Source: Desulfarculaceae bacterium (GTDB lineage Bacteria; Desulfobacterota; Desulfarculia; Desulfarculales; Desulfarculaceae). Taken from it: a DNA stretch of 64,000 nt. The notes under the pieces are model-generated. The model ran no database searches, was not told the origin of the DNA, and worked only from the letters and a program-made list of their open reading frames with translations. Made by a program: the position numbers and the translations under genes. Shown here piece by piece: positions 48,680-57,710 of this stretch (position 1 is the first letter of the stretch; every line of letters starts with the position of its first letter). The stretch spans positions 186,001 to 250,000 of the forward strand of contig JAIPEN010000006.1 of the NCBI GenBank assembly GCA_021737145.1, read 5' to 3'.

Positions 48680-49666
48680 ATGAAAGAAAAGGATTTCACA
48701 CGGCGAGATTTCATGAAGACGGTGGGGACCGGTGTTGCGGCTGCGGGCCTGGTCTCCCAATTCCCGAGCCTGGCTTTTGGGGCAAAGAACTATACTTTCG
48801 GTTCCGCAAGCGCAAAAGGCTCTTGGTATCCCTTGGCCGTGGCCATGTCCAAGGTTATCAACGACAATGTCAAGGGTTATAACGTTACCGGCGTTACCAC
48901 GCCTGGAGCTTCGCGCGAAAATATTATGCGGATAGACCGGAAGGAGATGGAACTCGGATGGTCCGTTTCCAATTACCTGTACAAGGGGTTCCACGGCAAG
49001 GAGCCTTTTAAGAAGAAAAATCAGGTGTTCGGCTGGTTCTCCGCCTATTCCGGCTTTTTCACGATTGTGGCCCGGAAGAATGCTGGAATTAAGACCATAG
49101 CCGATCTGAAGGGAAAGCGGGTCGCCATTGGGACTCCCGGGTCGCATACCCAATTAGACAACTCAAATCTCATCTTCCCAAGCTGCGGCCTCACCCCCGG
49201 CAAGGATTTCAAGCCGGAATTTATTCGATTCCCCGATGCGGTGCAGAAAATGACGGATGGGCATATTGATGCCTGTTCTTATTTTATGGGTTTAAAGGGC
49301 CCCGGATACATCCAAATGGCTGAGTCCGTGGCCTTGAATTTCCTTTCCATACCTTCCGACGCCGAGCAGAGAATCCGCAAGCAGGATCCGTCGTACTTTA
49401 TTGGAGACATACCTAAGGGCACTTACGCGGGGATGAAAGGTCCCGCCAGCACCGTCGGTCTGTCCTATTGCACGATATGTGGATCTTATCTGAGCGATGA
49501 ATTCATGTATAAGGCCACAAAGGCCGTTTTCGAAAATCTCAAATTTATCGTTAGCTCCGCGGCCGCTTTTAAACAAGCTCAGGTTGCGACAGTGTATAGA
49601 GGAATGCCCGTACCGGTGCACCCGGGCGCTGCCAGGTATTACAAGGAAATGGGCGTAACCAAATAG
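48680..49666 (+). CDS. TRAP transporter solute receptor, TAXI family
   Basis: Periplasmic binding protein of 328 residues. The N-terminus (FTRRDFMKTVGTGVAAAGLVSQFP) has a twin-arginine-like signal and likely cleavage near AFG-A. TAXI features follow: YTFGSASAKGSWYPLAVAMSKVIN, VTTPGASRENIMRI, LKGKRVAIGTPGS and the DIDACSYF-like segment near 200. AGAAGGAGA precedes the ATG. It delivers a substrate, probably a carboxylic or hydroxy acid, to the fused permease encoded 200 bases downstream. Confidence 0.93.
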   Translation: MKEKDFTRRDFMKTVGTGVAAAGLVSQFPSLAFGAKNYTFGSASAKGSWYPLAVAMSKVINDNVKGYNVTGVTTPGASRENIMRIDRKEMELGWSVSNYLYKGFHGKEPFKKKNQVFGWFSAYSGFFTIVARKNAGIKTIADLKGKRVAIGTPGSHTQLDNSNLIFPSCGLTPGKDFKPEFIRFPDAVQKMTDGHIDACSYFMGLKGPGYIQMAESVALNFLSIPSDAEQRIRKQDPSYFIGDIPKGTYAGMKGPASTVGLSYCTICGSYLSDEFMYKATKAVFENLKFIVSSAAAFKQAQVATVYRGMPVPVHPGAARYYKEMGVTK

Positions 49667-49702
49667 CGATCGTCTGGTTGCGATTGAGTAGCATATAACG
49701 TA

Positions 49703-49751
49703 ATCGCCTGGGGGTTTACAAGGCCGCCAGCTTGTAAACTCCTTTGGCGAT
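49703..49751. repeat. extended hairpin between TRAP receptor and permease genes
   Basis: GTTTACAAG (49714-49722) pairs with CTTGTAAAC (49731-49739) around GCCGCCAG, and outside it ATCGCC (49703-49708) pairs with GGCGAT (49746-49751). The two-part stem lies in the 206-base gap between the receptor and permease. Such hairpins often protect the upstream mRNA and raise expression of the binding protein over the permease. Confidence 0.5.
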
Positions 49752-49872
49752 AGCATAACGTTGGCCGATATTCCGAGCGGAGTCGGCGACTCCGGTCATC
49801 TTTGACGCGGATCCTTATTGACTGAGATGCACCATTTTGAATGCACTGCGGAGGTCAGTGTGGGAGGTCACT

Positions 49873-51741
49873 ATGCTTTCAAAGATTAACTTAACAGTCG
49901 ATAAGTGTATTAATATATTGGCAATACTGCTGTCATTAATTTCGCTTTATACCGCGTTTTTTGGAACATTTGAGACCATGGCCCAGAGAACGATGCATCT
50001 GTCCTTCATTTCGGTTATAGCTATTTTTCTCTATAAAACACGTTCCGCAGAAAAATTCCCTTTGCTCGATCTCAGCATAAATACCTTTCTCGCCGTGGCG
50101 ATAGTAGCAGCCAACATTTATCTGATGATGAACTGGAAAGAACTATATATTTCTCCGTTTTTAGACCTCACCGGCATAATCATGGGATCTGCCGCAATAT
50201 TCATACTGCTGGAATTGACGCGCCGCACGGTTGGAATTGCCTTGGCAATCATTGTATTAATTTTCCTCCTATATGCCTATTTCGGGCAGTATGTGCCCGG
50301 CTTTTTAGGGCACAGAGGGTACAACCTGGAAAGGATTATTGTACAGGTTTTCGCCGGAACGGAAGGGATTTACGGCATCCCCTTGGGAGTATGCGCTTCA
50401 ATTGTAATCATTTTCCTCTTGTTCGGCTCTTTTCTGGAACATTCGGGAGTCTCCAATATCTTGTTGGCCCTTACCACCTCAATAGCGGGCCGATACCGCG
50501 GGGGACCGGCAAAAGTCTCCGTCGTCGCAAGTGGTTTGATGGGTATGTTGTCGGGAAGTTCCGCCGCCAATGTTGCCACGACTGGCGCGGTCACCATACC
50601 CATGATGAAGAAATCCGGGGTCGAACCCGCGGTGGCCGGGGCCATTGAGGCGGTCGCGTCGTCCGGTGGTTATAAAACACCGCCCATAATGGGGGCAGTG
50701 GCCTTCGTGATGGCCAATATGTTGGGCGCGGAATACGTTGAAGTATGTATCGCCGCGGCGCTCCCAGCACTCTTTCATTACTTTGGCCTTTTTCTCATGG
50801 TGGATTTTTACGCCGGGCAAAAACAACTCCATGGGCTTCCAAAAGATAAAATCAATCCCTTTTGGCCGGCTCTCAAACGATGCGCACCCTTTCTGGTGCC
50901 GGTGGCGTTGTTAATGGGGCTTATGGTTGCGCGCTATTCTGCCATGTACGCCTGCGCATACTCCCTGCTCGCACTTTGGATCATCTCTATTGGTACACGC
51001 CAATTGAAGCTTGACGGCATATATAAAGCCCTCAGGGACGGCGCAGTTCGCATGGTTCCCATTACCATTCCCTGCGCGGTCGCCGGAATCATCCTGGGCC
51101 TACTTACCCTAACCGGCGCGGGAATGAAATTATCCCAAATCATAGATTTCCTCGCGCAAGGCAGCCTTTTCTTAACCTTGTTCTGGGTAATGATTGTTTC
51201 CATCATTCTGGGGATGGGTCTTCCTCCGGTGGTTTCTTACCTTGTCCTGGCTGCCCTGGAAGCGCCAATATTGATCGGAATGGGGGTGACGCCCATGGCC
51301 GCCCATCTCTTTATTTTCTATTTTTGCGCGCTTTCCCTGATTACACCCCCTATTTGCACGACATCATTCACGGCAGCGGCCATTGCGGGCTCCAACCCCA
51401 TGAAGACAGGGCTCGAAGCCGTTCGGTTCGGCATCGTGCTCTATACACTGCCTTACCTTTTCGTATACAACCCCGCGCTTCTATTTGATGGCGATGCATC
51501 AAGAATCATTTATGTTGTTTGCATCGCCGCGATTGGGATTTTTTCTCTAAGTATTGGCGCGCAAGGCTATTTCCTGAGCAACCTCAACTGGCCCAAGAGG
51601 GCCTTGTTTGTTGTCGCTTCAATTTTTATTTTCTGGACACCTTATTTTGCGGTGACATTAGCGGGGATCACCATCCTGGCCATAATGGTGATTCATGAGG
51701 TGATTTTAAAAAAGAAAGTTAATGTAACGGCGGCTGTTTAG
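49873..51741 (+). CDS. TRAP transporter, fused 4TM/12TM permease
   Basis: A 622-residue inner-membrane protein carrying both the small (DctQ-like) and large (DctM-like) parts, the form that partners TAXI receptors. About 16-18 hydrophobic segments are visible. DctM hallmarks: GLMGMLSGSSAANVATTGAVTIP near 235, the SGGYKTPPIMGAVAFVMA segment, and GMGLPPVVSYLVLAALEAP near 450. ATG 49873 has GGGAGGT before it; TTG 49837 is a weaker alternative. It couples uptake to a sodium or proton gradient. Confidence 0.93.
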   Translation: MLSKINLTVDKCINILAILLSLISLYTAFFGTFETMAQRTMHLSFISVIAIFLYKTRSAEKFPLLDLSINTFLAVAIVAANIYLMMNWKELYISPFLDLTGIIMGSAAIFILLELTRRTVGIALAIIVLIFLLYAYFGQYVPGFLGHRGYNLERIIVQVFAGTEGIYGIPLGVCASIVIIFLLFGSFLEHSGVSNILLALTTSIAGRYRGGPAKVSVVASGLMGMLSGSSAANVATTGAVTIPMMKKSGVEPAVAGAIEAVASSGGYKTPPIMGAVAFVMANMLGAEYVEVCIAAALPALFHYFGLFLMVDFYAGQKQLHGLPKDKINPFWPALKRCAPFLVPVALLMGLMVARYSAMYACAYSLLALWIISIGTRQLKLDGIYKALRDGAVRMVPITIPCAVAGIILGLLTLTGAGMKLSQIIDFLAQGSLFLTLFWVMIVSIILGMGLPPVVSYLVLAALEAPILIGMGVTPMAAHLFIFYFCALSLITPPICTTSFTAAAIAGSNPMKTGLEAVRFGIVLYTLPYLFVYNPALLFDGDASRIIYVVCIAAIGIFSLSIGAQGYFLSNLNWPKRALFVVASIFIFWTPYFAVTLAGITILAIMVIHEVILKKKVNVTAAV

Positions 51742-51848
51742 TTGTTGGCATGCTTATCTCGTTTGCAAATGCTGCCGACATAAATGCTTTGGAATTAACC
51801 TTTAAAGCCAACAGTTGTGAAGCCAGCTTTACAAATCTAGCAGGAGGA

Positions 51849-51872
51849 ATGACATCTCCTTTCCGCGCATGA
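51849..51872 (+). other. possible eight-codon leader frame before the DUF2088 gene
   Basis: A strong AGGAGG at 51841-51846 precedes ATG 51849, which opens MTSPFRA and stops at 51870-51872. The stop overlaps the ATGATG start of the next gene, which itself has no ribosome site at normal distance. Reinitiation after this mini-frame could drive the DUF2088 gene, or the site may act at long range. Confidence 0.3.
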
Positions 51873-53107
51873 TGAGAATCAGGCAGAGTTTTGAGGCCCC
51901 CCTGGTGAAGGACGTGGCTGCCGAGGTGCGCTCCGAGTTGGCCAAGTTGAACTTGTCGCAACGGGTCGGGCCCGGCCAGAGCGTGGCCTTGCCCGTGGGC
52001 AGCCGGGGCATAGCCAACATCGCCTTGGTCATCAAGACCGTGGTTCAACAACTCCAGGCCATGGGCGCCGAGCCGTTCATCGTGCCGGCCATGGGCAGCC
52101 ATGGCGGGGCCAGTGCCGAAGGGCAGCGCCGGGTGGTGGAGGACTTGGGCTGCACGGAAGAGTATTTGGGCGCGCCGATCCGCGCCGGCATGGAGGTGGT
52201 GCGCCTGGGCACGGCTCCTGATGGCACTCCGGTGTACTTCGACCAGATAGCGCATCAGGCGGATCACGTGGCGGTGATCAACCGGGTCAAGCCTCACACG
52301 ATATTCAGCGGTCATTTGCAAAGCGGCCTGCACAAGATGATGCTGATTGGCCTGGGGAATCATGAGGGAGCCCTGGCTTATCACCAGGCCTTCATCAAGC
52401 ATGACCCGGATGAAATCCTGCGCTCAGTGGGCAGGGAGGTGATTCAGAGCTGCGGCATCCTCTTCGGCCTGGCCCTGCTGGAAAACCCCAAGGAGCAGAC
52501 CGCCTTGATCAAGGCGGTGGAGCCTGACGAATTGTTCGAGGTGGAAAAAGCACTTCAGGCCCAATCCCAAAAGCTCATCCCCCGCCTACCTTTTGAAGAG
52601 GCCGACCTGTTGATCATCGATCAGATAGGGAAGAATTTCTCCGGCAGCGGCATGGACACCAACGTGGTGGGCAGGAAACAGCACCAGCATCATGCCGGCA
52701 AAGGCGAGACTCCCCGCATCACCTGCATCTACGCGCGCGACTTGAGCCCCGAGTCCCACGGCAACGCCAGCGGCGTGGGCCGGGCCGAGTTTGCTCACAA
52801 ACGGCTGATTGACAAGATCGATCTCGAGGCCACCTGGGTCAATTGCCTAACGGCCAAGTCTCCGGCCGGGGGCAGCCTGCCCATTTACTACGCCAGCGAC
52901 CAAAAGGTGCTGGCCGCCGCCTTGGCCGCAGCCGGCGCCGACGACCCGGACACCGCGCAGGTGATTCGCATTGCCAACACCATGGAGCTGGATGAACTTT
53001 GGGTCTCCCAGGCTTACCAAAGCCTGGCGGAAGAACGCGATGATTTAACCATACTGGCGCCGCCGAGGGATACGCTCTTTGACGACGCCGGCGATTTGCT
53101 TAATTAA
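51869..53107 (+). CDS. LarA-like (DUF2088) nickel-pincer enzyme family protein
   Basis: 412 residues. The DUF2088 N-terminal domain has VALPVGSRGIANIALVIKTV near 40, AMGSHGGASAEGQR near 75, and VINRVKPHTIFSGHLQSGLHKMMLIGLGN near 140-165 with conserved Lys and His; the LarA C-terminal domain follows. Relatives are racemases or epimerases of 2-hydroxy acids using a nickel pincer nucleotide. No larB/C/E cofactor genes are in the window, so activity needs them elsewhere. Directly followed by the UxaA-type lyase genes, it probably inverts a hydroxyacid for them. Confidence 0.82.
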   Translation: MMRIRQSFEAPLVKDVAAEVRSELAKLNLSQRVGPGQSVALPVGSRGIANIALVIKTVVQQLQAMGAEPFIVPAMGSHGGASAEGQRRVVEDLGCTEEYLGAPIRAGMEVVRLGTAPDGTPVYFDQIAHQADHVAVINRVKPHTIFSGHLQSGLHKMMLIGLGNHEGALAYHQAFIKHDPDEILRSVGREVIQSCGILFGLALLENPKEQTALIKAVEPDELFEVEKALQAQSQKLIPRLPFEEADLLIIDQIGKNFSGSGMDTNVVGRKQHQHHAGKGETPRITCIYARDLSPESHGNASGVGRAEFAHKRLIDKIDLEATWVNCLTAKSPAGGSLPIYYASDQKVLAAALAAAGADDPDTAQVIRIANTMELDELWVSQAYQSLAEERDDLTILAPPRDTLFDDAGDLLN

Positions 53108-53131
53108 CTCAGTTTAATCAAGGAGGATTTT

Positions 53132-53419
53132 ATGGCCGACAAGCGAGCCATAGCCCTTGACGCCCAAGACAACACCGCCGTGGCCGCTCAGGACATTGAG
53201 CCCGGCGACGCTGTGAACGTGGAGGCCAAGGACGGCAGCACCAGCAGCGTCACCGCCACCGAGCAGGTGCCTTTCGGCTTCAAGATTTCCCTGAGCGACA
53301 TCGGCGACGGGGACAAGCTTTTGAAATACGGTCAGGTGATCGGCTACGCCACCCAAGACATTCCGGCCGGGGCCCAGGTGCACGTGCACAACGCCCAGGG
53401 CCTTAGAGTTAAGGATTGA
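53132..53419 (+). CDS. UxaA/SuyA-type lyase, small SAF-domain subunit
   Basis: A 95-residue SAF domain: AVAAQDIEPGDAVNV near 17, PFGFKISLSDIGDGDKLLKYGQVIGYATQDIPAG and a terminal HVHNAQGLR, the usual GG/HVHN ending of altronate dehydratase N-domains. In SuyAB (sulfolactate sulfo-lyase) and related two-subunit lyases this part is a separate chain. AGGAGG stands six bases before the ATG. It pairs with the large subunit that starts four bases later. Confidence 0.9.
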   Translation: MADKRAIALDAQDNTAVAAQDIEPGDAVNVEAKDGSTSSVTATEQVPFGFKISLSDIGDGDKLLKYGQVIGYATQDIPAGAQVHVHNAQGLRVKD

Positions 53420-53423
53420 TGCC

Positions 53424-54611
53424 ATGAGCTTTTTAGGTTATCGCCGCCCCGACGGCAGCGTGGGAGTGCGCAATCATGTTCTGGTGCTTCCCGGCGGCCT
53501 GGTCTCTCAGAAGATATGCGAGTTCGTCAAGGGCACCTGCACCGTCATCACCCCGGACCATGGCACCGGACGCACCGCCCGCGACCGTGAGACCGTGGCC
53601 CGGGTGATGGTGGGTTTGGCCCTCAACCCCAATGTGGCCGCCGTGGTGCTGCATGGGGTGGGGCCGGCCATGCAGTACCCCGAACTGAATGTAAATAAGC
53701 TGGCCGCAGCCATCGCCGCCTCCGGAAAGCCGGTGGAGGTGGTCAGCGAACAACCCTATAAGAGCACCCTGGAGGTGTATGAGCGGGGCATTAAGGCGGC
53801 ACGCCGCCTGGTGCAGGAGGCCTCGGAGCTGAGGCGCGAACCCGCCGCGGACGGCGAACTGGTTCTGGGGGTCAAGTGCGGGACGTCTGACTCCACCAGC
53901 GGTATCGCCGGCAACCCGGCGGTGGGTCATCTCTACGACCACGTGGTTAACTCCGGAGGCACCACCTTTTTCGGCGAGACCACCGAGATCATCGGTGCTG
54001 AGCACCTTTTGGCCCAGAGGGCAGTGAACCCCGAGGTGGGGCAGCAGATAATAGACGCCGCCCTGGAGATGGAAGAGACCGCCAAGAAATACGGCGACGA
54101 CATCCGCTCCATTAACCCCATTCCGGCCAACATCGAAGCCGGCCTCACCACCTTGGAGGAGAAGTCCCTGGGCGCCATCGCCAAGTCGGGCACCGTGCCC
54201 ATCTCCGGGGTGCTGAAATACGCCGAGAGGCCGGCGGACAAGGGGCTCTATTTCGTGGACAACTGGATGTCATCCAACAGCATCCATCTGGGTTACGCTG
54301 CCGCCGGCTCCACTATCAACCTGATACAGTGGGGCGGTGGGGCTTTTGTGGCCGACACCCTGCTCTACCCCAGCCAAGGCGTGGTCTCGCCCACTATCTG
54401 GTGCACGGCCAACATCAACACCTATACCGCCTGCCAGGAGAGTATCGACTACTACTCAGGCACCGTAATCGAGGGCAGCGAGACTCTGGAGCAGGCCGGG
54501 GACCGCTTGATCGATCTGGTGCGCCGGGTGGCCTCGGGCACCATGCCCAAGACAGACACCCTCAACTATCAGGAAGCCAACAAGATTTACTTCCGGGACG
54601 CGGCCTTCTAG
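53424..54611 (+). CDS. UxaA/SuyB-type lyase, large subunit
   Basis: 395 residues of the D-galactarate/altronate dehydratase C-terminal family. FLGYRRPDGSVGVRNHVLVLP opens the protein, LVLGVKCGTSDSTSGIAGNPAVG near 150 and FGETTEIIGAEHLLAQRA near 190 are family blocks, and conserved Cys residues (KCGTSD, IWCTANINTYTACQES) may hold an iron centre. Substrates of the family include altronate, galactarate and sulfolactate; the split-subunit form and sizes recall SuyAB, which would release sulfite, but sequence alone does not decide. With the TRAP transporter and DUF2088 enzyme it forms a hydroxyacid catabolic operon. Confidence 0.87.
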   Translation: MSFLGYRRPDGSVGVRNHVLVLPGGLVSQKICEFVKGTCTVITPDHGTGRTARDRETVARVMVGLALNPNVAAVVLHGVGPAMQYPELNVNKLAAAIAASGKPVEVVSEQPYKSTLEVYERGIKAARRLVQEASELRREPAADGELVLGVKCGTSDSTSGIAGNPAVGHLYDHVVNSGGTTFFGETTEIIGAEHLLAQRAVNPEVGQQIIDAALEMEETAKKYGDDIRSINPIPANIEAGLTTLEEKSLGAIAKSGTVPISGVLKYAERPADKGLYFVDNWMSSNSIHLGYAAAGSTINLIQWGGGAFVADTLLYPSQGVVSPTIWCTANINTYTACQESIDYYSGTVIEGSETLEQAGDRLIDLVRRVASGTMPKTDTLNYQEANKIYFRDAAF

Positions 54612-54643
54612 CCGCGACAAGCTGCGTTTGAGCGCGTCATATT

Positions 54644-54726
54644 TAAACATTGCGGTGTCGTAGCCCCGTTTCCGGAAGTCTCCTCCTTTGAATTTCGGAT
54701 ATAAGGCCAAGACACCGCAATGTTTA
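54644..54726. repeat. 16-bp perfect inverted repeat with 51-base loop
   Basis: TAAACATTGCGGTGTC at 54644-54659 and its exact complement at 54711-54726 bracket 51 bases, in the 169-base gap between the lyase large subunit and dmsA. No T-run follows. It could be a transcript-end structure, a pair of regulator half-sites, or the ends of a tiny non-autonomous element. Confidence 0.55.
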
Positions 54727-54780
54727 TTCCATGGAGGTTGTGCTGATAGCAGGGATTGCAGGAACGCCACGGAAAATCTT

Positions 54781-57087
54781 ATGAGTGAAGAAAATATCTA
54801 TGACAAGGTTGTCTGGTCTTCATGCAATGTGAACTGCGGCAGCCGCTGCCCTTTGCGGGTGTATGTAAAGGACGGCAATATCCTGCGGGTGGGACCGGAC
54901 AACACCGGTGAAGGCGGCCCCTTTGGCACCCATGAGATCCGGGCCTGCCTGCGGGGGCGGGGGCTGCGCGAGTGGGTCTATTCCCCGCAACGGTTGCTGC
55001 ATCCCCTTAAAAGAGTAGGCCGTCGCGGCGAGGGCAACTTCGTTCAAATTTCCTGGGACGAAGCACTTGATCTTATAGCGGACAAGCTCCGGCAGGTAAT
55101 CGACATTCACGGCAACGAGTCGGTGTTTCGCATTTACGGCACCGGCAACTTGGGCGGTGTGGTGTCGGCCCGGGAGCAGATCGACCGTTTGATGAACCTG
55201 CTGGGGGGGCAGCTGGGCTATTACAACACCTACAGCACTGCCCAGATCACCCACGCCATGCATTACACCTATGGCGCCAAGGATTGCGGGAATCATCTCA
55301 CCGACACCGCCAACAGCAAGCTTGTGGTGTTTTTCGGCAATAATCCGGCCGAAACCCGCATGAGCGGAGGCGGTTCCGTTCGGGACCTGGTGGTGAGTCA
55401 GCAGGGGTCGCCGGTGCGCACCATCGTGATCGATCCGCGCTATACCGACACGGCCTCCTGCTTTGCCGACGAGTGGATCCCCATCCGGCCAGGAACCGAT
55501 GCCGCCTTGGTTAACGGGTTGGCCTACGTTCTCATTACCGAAGATTTAGTGGATAAAGAGTTCCTGGACCGCTACTGCGTGGGGTACGACAAAACCACCA
55601 TGCCCTCGGATATTCCACCCGGCAACAGCTACAAGGACTACATCCTGGGCCAGGGCCCGGACGGCCTGGCCAAAACGCCGGCCTGGGCCTCGGCGATCAC
55701 CGGCATACCCCTTGAGCGCATCGTTAAGCTGGCCAGGGAAGTAGGCACGGCCAAGCCGGCTTACATCGCCCAGGGATGGGGACCGCAACGCCATGCCAAC
55801 GGAGAGCAGACCGCCCGGGCCATCTGCATGCTGGCCATTCTCACCGGCAATGTGGGCATCCGGGGAGGCAACAGCGGGGACCGGGAGGGGCCTTTCGGCA
55901 TCAGCTTCCCTACGATCCCTGTGGGCGACAACCCAGTAAAAACCGCGATTCCTACTTTCTTGTGGACCAAGGCCATCGCCAGTCATGACAACTTCACCGA
56001 TCTTGGTGACGGGCTCAAGGGCAGAGAGCGCCTCCAGTCGCCGATCAAGTTTTTATGGAGCTTTGCCAGCAATACCCTGGTGAACCAGCATTCTGATATC
56101 GCCAGCACCCAGCGCGCCCTGGGCGATACCGGATTGTGCGAAATGATCGTGCTGATCGACAATGTCATGACCGCCAGTGCACGCTATGCGGACATTGTCC
56201 TGCCGGGTACCAGTTCCTTTGAGGAGAGCGATCTGTGCTATCAGGGCTATGCGGTTGAAATGGGGGTTTTGATCTTGCGGCAGCAGGCCATCGAGCCGTT
56301 GGGAGAATGCCGCACGCTCTATGATATCTGTGCGGGCGTCGCCCGGCGCATGGGTGTCGAGGAGGAGTTTACCGAGAGCCTAACCCATGATCAGTGGGTG
56401 GAATACATGTACCACCAATGCCGGCGGCTGCGTCCAGAATTGCCGGAAAAATATCTAGACGCAATCTCCCAAGGCGTTTTCAAATGGAACCGGGGGGGGC
56501 AACTCAAAATCGGGCTCCAGGCGTTCCGGGAAAACCCGGCAGAAGCCCCCTTGAACACCCCGTCAGGAAAAATAGAGATATTCTCCAAACAACTATGGGA
56601 CTTGAGCAAGTCCTGGATACTGCCGCAAGGGGACCAGATCACCGCCCTGCCGGAATATCATGCCACTTGGGGCATGCCGGGCAATTCGGATGCCCAGAAG
56701 TACCCCCTTCAACTGGTGGGCCACCATTATAAACAAAGCACCCATTCCTCCTACGCTAACAATCCTTGGCTGCAAGAGGCCGCTCCCCACTCTTTATGGA
56801 TTAACCCTTTGGATGCTGAACCCCGGGGCATCCGCCATGGTGATTTGGTGCGGGTGTACAACCAATTCGGCCAGACCCAAGTGCGGGCAAAGGTAACTCC
56901 CCGCATCATGTCGGGGGTCATGTCACTACCGCAGGGTGCCTGGTATTCACCTGATGCCAAGGGCAACGACCAAGGCGGTTGCATTAACACCTTGACCAAC
57001 CAGCGGCCCTCGCCCGTGGCCAAGGGCAATCCTCAGCACACCAATTTAGTGCAGGCTGAAAAGGCATGCGGAGCGCCGCCATGCTGA
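54781..57087 (+). CDS. dmsA: DMSO reductase-type molybdoenzyme, catalytic subunit DmsA-like
   Basis: 768 residues, close to E. coli DmsA throughout by eye. CNVNCGSRCPLR near 15 with the fourth Cys in RACLRGRGLR binds 4Fe-4S (FS0); NNPAETRMSGGG near 175 holds the molybdenum-ligand Ser region; DEWIPIRPGTDAALVNGLAY and QGWGPQRHANGEQTARA follow; the end is GGCINTLTNQRPSPVAKGNP. Unlike E. coli DmsA there is no twin-arginine signal at ATG 54781 nor in the open frame back to 54688. The enzyme may thus face the cytoplasm. Substrate could be DMSO, TMAO or another S/N-oxide. Overlaps dmsB. Confidence 0.93.
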   Translation: MSEENIYDKVVWSSCNVNCGSRCPLRVYVKDGNILRVGPDNTGEGGPFGTHEIRACLRGRGLREWVYSPQRLLHPLKRVGRRGEGNFVQISWDEALDLIADKLRQVIDIHGNESVFRIYGTGNLGGVVSAREQIDRLMNLLGGQLGYYNTYSTAQITHAMHYTYGAKDCGNHLTDTANSKLVVFFGNNPAETRMSGGGSVRDLVVSQQGSPVRTIVIDPRYTDTASCFADEWIPIRPGTDAALVNGLAYVLITEDLVDKEFLDRYCVGYDKTTMPSDIPPGNSYKDYILGQGPDGLAKTPAWASAITGIPLERIVKLAREVGTAKPAYIAQGWGPQRHANGEQTARAICMLAILTGNVGIRGGNSGDREGPFGISFPTIPVGDNPVKTAIPTFLWTKAIASHDNFTDLGDGLKGRERLQSPIKFLWSFASNTLVNQHSDIASTQRALGDTGLCEMIVLIDNVMTASARYADIVLPGTSSFEESDLCYQGYAVEMGVLILRQQAIEPLGECRTLYDICAGVARRMGVEEEFTESLTHDQWVEYMYHQCRRLRPELPEKYLDAISQGVFKWNRGGQLKIGLQAFRENPAEAPLNTPSGKIEIFSKQLWDLSKSWILPQGDQITALPEYHATWGMPGNSDAQKYPLQLVGHHYKQSTHSSYANNPWLQEAAPHSLWINPLDAEPRGIRHGDLVRVYNQFGQTQVRAKVTPRIMSGVMSLPQGAWYSPDAKGNDQGGCINTLTNQRPSPVAKGNPQHTNLVQAEKACGAPPC

Positions 57088-57710
57088 AAAGGCCCTCCTT
57101 TTTTCTGGACACGCAGATATGCACCGGATGCAAGACCTGCATGATAGCTTGCAAGGACAAGAATAACCTGCCTTTGGGAGTGCGTTGGCGGCGCGTGGTG
57201 GAGTTTGCCGGCGGCCAGTGGATCCGATTGCCAGACGGAACCTTTCAGCAAAACGTGTTTGCCTACTACCTGTCGATGAGTTGCAACCATTGCCAAGACC
57301 CCATTTGTGTTCAATCATGCCCCACCACCGCCATGAATCAGGATGAACAAGGCATCGTAAATGTGGACCCTCAAAAGTGTGTGGGTTGCCGCTATTGCGA
57401 ATGGGCCTGCCCCTACTCGGCTCCCCAATTCAACCCTGTTTTGGGGCAAATGACCAAATGCGATTTTTGCCGGGATGATTTGGCAATAGGCGGCGCCCCC
57501 GCCTGTGTGGCTGCATGCCCCACCCGGGCGCTGCAGTTCGGAGACTATGATGAGTTGGCCACGCTCTATGACTCTAAAACGGTATTTGCGCCTCTGCCTG
57601 CACGCGATTTAACTCAACCCTGCTTCCTGTTATGCATTCCCAAGGATGCCAAACCAGAGCTGACAGTTGATGGCGGCATTGCCAATCCCGAGGAGGTGCG
57701 GAATGCATAA
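57081..57710 (+). CDS. dmsB: DMSO reductase-type iron-sulfur subunit DmsB-like
   Basis: 209 residues with four ferredoxin motifs: CTGCKTCMIACKD, CNHCQDPICVQSCP, CVGCRYCEWACP and CDFCRDDLAIGGAPACVAACP, as in DmsB/PsrB/NrfC. It wires electrons from the membrane anchor to DmsA. ATG 57081 lies seven bases after GGAG and overlaps the dmsA stop; ATG 57066 has no spaced site. The dmsC start overlaps the 3' end by eight bases. Confidence 0.93.
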   Translation: MLKRPSFFLDTQICTGCKTCMIACKDKNNLPLGVRWRRVVEFAGGQWIRLPDGTFQQNVFAYYLSMSCNHCQDPICVQSCPTTAMNQDEQGIVNVDPQKCVGCRYCEWACPYSAPQFNPVLGQMTKCDFCRDDLAIGGAPACVAACPTRALQFGDYDELATLYDSKTVFAPLPARDLTQPCFLLCIPKDAKPELTVDGGIANPEEVRNA

